Origin: Mycolicibacterium litorale | GTDB taxonomy: Bacteria; Actinomycetota; Actinomycetes; Mycobacteriales; Mycobacteriaceae | DNA length: 64,000 nt | Assembly: GCA_002007745.1 (NCBI GenBank) | Contig: CP019882.1 | Coordinates: 4,402,001-4,466,000, forward strand | Reading direction: 5' to 3' | Shown here: positions 61,980-64,000 of the stretch, piece by piece | Position numbering within the stretch: the stretch's first letter is position 1 | Layout: every line of letters begins with the position of its first letter | Notes under the pieces: generated by a model | What the model was told of the DNA's origin: nothing | The model's input: only the letters and a program-made list of their open reading frames with translations | Databases searched by the model: none | Program-made: the position numbers and the translations under genes

Positions 61980-62666
61980 TCACGGGGGTCCGGCCTTGTA
62001 ACCCACTCCTCGAACGGTCAGCACCACTTGCGGGTTCTCCGGGTCCTTCTCGACCTTGGCTCGCAACCGCTGGACATGCACGTTCACCAAACGGGTGTCC
62101 GCGGGGTGCCGATAACCCCACACCTGTTCGAGCAGCACATCACGAGTAAACACCTGCCGCGGTTTGCGTGCCAGCGCCACCAACAGGTCGAACTCCAGCG
62201 GTGTCAGCGAAATCTGCTCACCCTCGCGGGTGACCTTGTGGGCCGGTACGTCGATGTCGATGTCGGCGATCGACAGCATCTCGGCCGGCTCGTCCTCGTT
62301 GCGGCGCAACCGGGCGCGGACCCGGGCCACCAGCTCCTTGGGTTTGAACGGTTTCATGACGTAGTCGTCGGCGCCGGACTCCAGGCCCAGCACCACGTCG
62401 ACCGTGTCGGTCTTCGCGGTCAGCATGACGATCGGCACGCCGGAATCCGCACGCAACACCCGGCACACGTCGATGCCGTTCATGCCGGGCAGCATGAGGT
62501 CCAGCAACACCAGGTCGGGGCGTAGCTCGCGCACAGCGGTCAACGCCTGCGAACCATCGCCGATGACCGCGGTGTCGAAACCCTCGCCACGCAGCACGAT
62601 GGTGAGCATCTCGGCCAGCGATGGGTCGTCGTCGACTACGAGAATCCTTTGCCTCATGGTGTCCAT
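61980..62666 (-). CDS. mtrA: MtrA response regulator (OmpR type)
   Basis: A 228-residue essential regulator, same length as M. tuberculosis MtrA and very similar. Receiver domain with phospho-acceptor D56 (VLLDLMLPGMNG), T83-K region MLTAKTD and KPF; winged helix LTPLEFDLLVALARKP ... YRHPADTRLVNVHVQRLR. Controls cell division and replication genes. First gene of the mtrA-mtrB-lpqB operon. Confidence 0.97.
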   Translation of the reverse strand: MDTMRQRILVVDDDPSLAEMLTIVLRGEGFDTAVIGDGSQALTAVRELRPDLVLLDLMLPGMNGIDVCRVLRADSGVPIVMLTAKTDTVDVVLGLESGADDYVMKPFKPKELVARVRARLRRNEDEPAEMLSIADIDIDVPAHKVTREGEQISLTPLEFDLLVALARKPRQVFTRDVLLEQVWGYRHPADTRLVNVHVQRLRAKVEKDPENPQVVLTVRGVGYKAGPP

Positions 62667-62738
62667 GGTGTCACCGAATCGCGATAAACCCCGGCTACCA
62701 CACGGGCGAGTTGCGACATTTCCGCTGCGTAATCGGTG

Positions 62739-63368
62739 CTAGCCGAGGAAGGACCGGGCCAGCTCCGCCGGATCGACGTCCGGCGCGACGATCGACCAGG
62801 GCCCGCCCCAATTCGCGGCGCCCAACTCGGCGTACACCGCCCCCGTGCGCCGCTGGAGCCCGTCGTCGCGCTCGTAGACGTCTCGGGCCCGGTCTGTCTC
62901 CTGCTGTGCGCGCTGCTTGGCCCGCTGCGCGGCCAACTCCACCGACGCGTCGAGCAGGATCTGCCGATCGGGCCGGGGCATGCCGAACCGCTGATACTCG
63001 AGTTCGCCGACCCAGGCCACCGCCTCACCGGCGGCGTCCTGGTGCAGCCGCGCGGCACTGTACGCCGCGTTGGAGGCGACGTAGCGATCCAGGATGACCA
63101 CGTCGTGCTCGTGGGCCAGCGCGGCGAGCTGGTCCTTGGCTCCGGCCCTGTCGAGGGCGAACAGCACCGCCATCGCGTAGACCGATGCGGACAGGTCGCC
63201 GTGCTGTCCGTGCAGCGCTTCGCTGGCCAGGTCGGCGTGCACGGACTGGCCGTACCGCGGAAACGCCAGCGTCGTGACCGAGCGGCCGGCAGCCTCGAAG
63301 GCACCCCGCAATCCCTCCGTCAGCGTGCGCTTGCCCGCCCCGTCCAGTCCCTCGATGACGATGAGCAC
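62739..63368 (-). CDS. tmk: Thymidylate kinase
   Basis: A 209-residue TMP kinase. P loop GLDGAGKRT (7-15), the DRY-like VVILDRYVASNAAYS and the lid/mycobacterial features GMPRPDRQILLD. Converts dTMP to dTDP. GTG 63368 is used. The order tmk then mtrA matches M. tuberculosis. Confidence 0.95.
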   Translation of the reverse strand: MLIVIEGLDGAGKRTLTEGLRGAFEAAGRSVTTLAFPRYGQSVHADLASEALHGQHGDLSASVYAMAVLFALDRAGAKDQLAALAHEHDVVILDRYVASNAAYSAARLHQDAAGEAVAWVGELEYQRFGMPRPDRQILLDASVELAAQRAKQRAQQETDRARDVYERDDGLQRRTGAVYAELGAANWGGPWSIVAPDVDPAELARSFLG

Positions 63369-63385
63369 GGCCGCAGCCTAACGGC

Positions 63386-64000
63386 TCACCGCGGGTCGGC
63401 GAGTTCCAGTTCGGCCGGTACCCAGCTGTAGCCGTCGCCGTCGCGCACGAGGTGACCCAACCCCGGAAACGGAAAGTGATAGGCGAACACCCCGAGGCGG
63501 CCGGTGTCGACGAGGTCGTAGATCCGGATGCGCTGGCGGGTCGCCGCGGTCGGGTCGTCGTCGAACACGAAGCGCCACTGCGGACGCTTGAGCAGCAGGA
63601 CCTGGTGGTGGCACAGATCGCCCCAGCAGATCATCGCCTCCCCGCCGCTGGCGATCCGGTAGACCAGGTGGCCGGGGCTGTGCCCGGGAGTGGCGATCGC
63701 CGTGATACCGGAGACCACCTCGTCCCCGTCGTCGAGTAGCCGCAGCCGGTCGCGGTAGGCCATCAGATTCTTGTGAGCGCCGCGGAATTGGTCCTTGCCC
63801 AGCCCCTCGGGCGCCGCGTCAGCCCGGCTCAAGTCCGTCCAATACGCGAATTCGCTTGCGCTGATGACTAATTCGGCATTCGGGTAGAGCTTGTTGTCGT
63901 CGTCGTCGACCAGCCCCCAGCAGTGATCGGGGTGCCCGTGGGTCAGTGCGACGATGTCGATGTCGCCGGGGTCGATGCCCGCCGCCCGCATGTTCGGGAT
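63386..64000 (-). CDS. MBL-fold metallo-hydrolase, N-terminal part beyond window
   Basis: At least 204 residues of a metallo-beta-lactamase-fold enzyme. The zinc motif HxHxDH is written THGHPDHCWG, with a later His in ATPGHSPGHLVY, Asp in CWGDLCHHQV and a C-terminal His in FAYHFPFPGLGH. The frame is open past 64000, where the start must lie. In M. tuberculosis sahH follows at this position, so the gene is extra. Substrate unknown. Confidence 0.88.
   Translation of the reverse strand: MPNMRAAGIDPGDIDIVALTHGHPDHCWGLVDDDDNKLYPNAELVISASEFAYWTDLSRADAAPEGLGKDQFRGAHKNLMAYRDRLRLLDDGDEVVSGITAIATPGHSPGHLVYRIASGGEAMICWGDLCHHQVLLLKRPQWRFVFDDDPTAATRQRIRIYDLVDTGRLGVFAYHFPFPGLGHLVRDGDGYSWVPAELELADPR

Overview
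This window is high-GC actinobacterial DNA from a mycobacterium outside the M. tuberculosis complex, probably a Mycolicibacterium-type species. Gene content and order follow the M. tuberculosis segment Rv3193c to Rv3247c almost gene for gene: UPF0182, Lon-like PDZ protease, Zincin_2 protein, Rv3196, MABP-1, whiB7, uvrD2, mrx1, nudC, adnAB, moeZ, fasR, rhlE, whiB1, pdtaS, rshA/sigH, aroA/rsgA, desA3, ppk2, secA1, hpf, lpqB/mtrB/mtrA and tmk. Several genes are extra relative to that backbone: araC, a pobA-like hydroxylase, tpx and a repeat-bearing secreted protein between whiB7 and uvrD2; a DoxX-like protein; a GtrA protein; an aldehyde dehydrogenase; an aldo/keto reductase; and an MBL hydrolase.

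Layout. 1-5.8 kb: membrane UPF0182, a Lon-like PDZ protease, then a co-directional trio (Zincin_2 protein, an E1-like protein of the kind that partners RiPP cyclodehydratases, and a UbiB-type kinase). 5.8-6.5 kb: whiB7 with a fully readable ribosome-controlled attenuator (69-codon leader ORF, antiterminator, terminator). 6.6-9.8 kb: accessory block. 9.8-21.2 kb: DNA repair and redox (UvrD2, mycoredoxin, NudC, a K+ channel, the AdnAB end-resection motor-nuclease). 21-31 kb: lipase, alkyltransferase-like protein, MoeZ sulfurtransferase, DUF3152 protein, FasR, RhlE helicase. 31-36 kb: ParA-like ATPase, phosphatase, isochorismate synthase, acetyltransferase, lipid kinase. 36-40 kb: stress regulation (WhiB1, PdtaS, RshA/SigH) with the tiny ribosomal protein bL37. 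40-46 kb: metabolism, SRAP, AroA/RsgA. 46-53 kb: desaturase DesA3 and its reductase (both with a shared operator), PPK2, a WS/DGAT-like protein. 53-64 kb: SecA1, HPF, ComF, LpqB-MtrB-MtrA, Tmk and the start of an MBL hydrolase.

Four conserved genes (the Rv3209-like gene, the Rv3212-like gene, rsgA and the start of secA1) each carry an apparent one-base deletion in a short C or G run. All four shift the frame in the same sense. Because secA1 is essential, sequencing error is the likeliest explanation.

The strongest regulatory signals are the whiB7 attenuator, a SigH-type promoter (GGAAAT-N17-CGTTGT) upstream of sigH, paired operators in front of both desaturase-system genes, and an 11-bp tandem repeat in the divergent region upstream of the WS/DGAT-like gene. 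The most suggestive uncharacterised protein context is the protease / E1-like / kinase trio beside whiB7.
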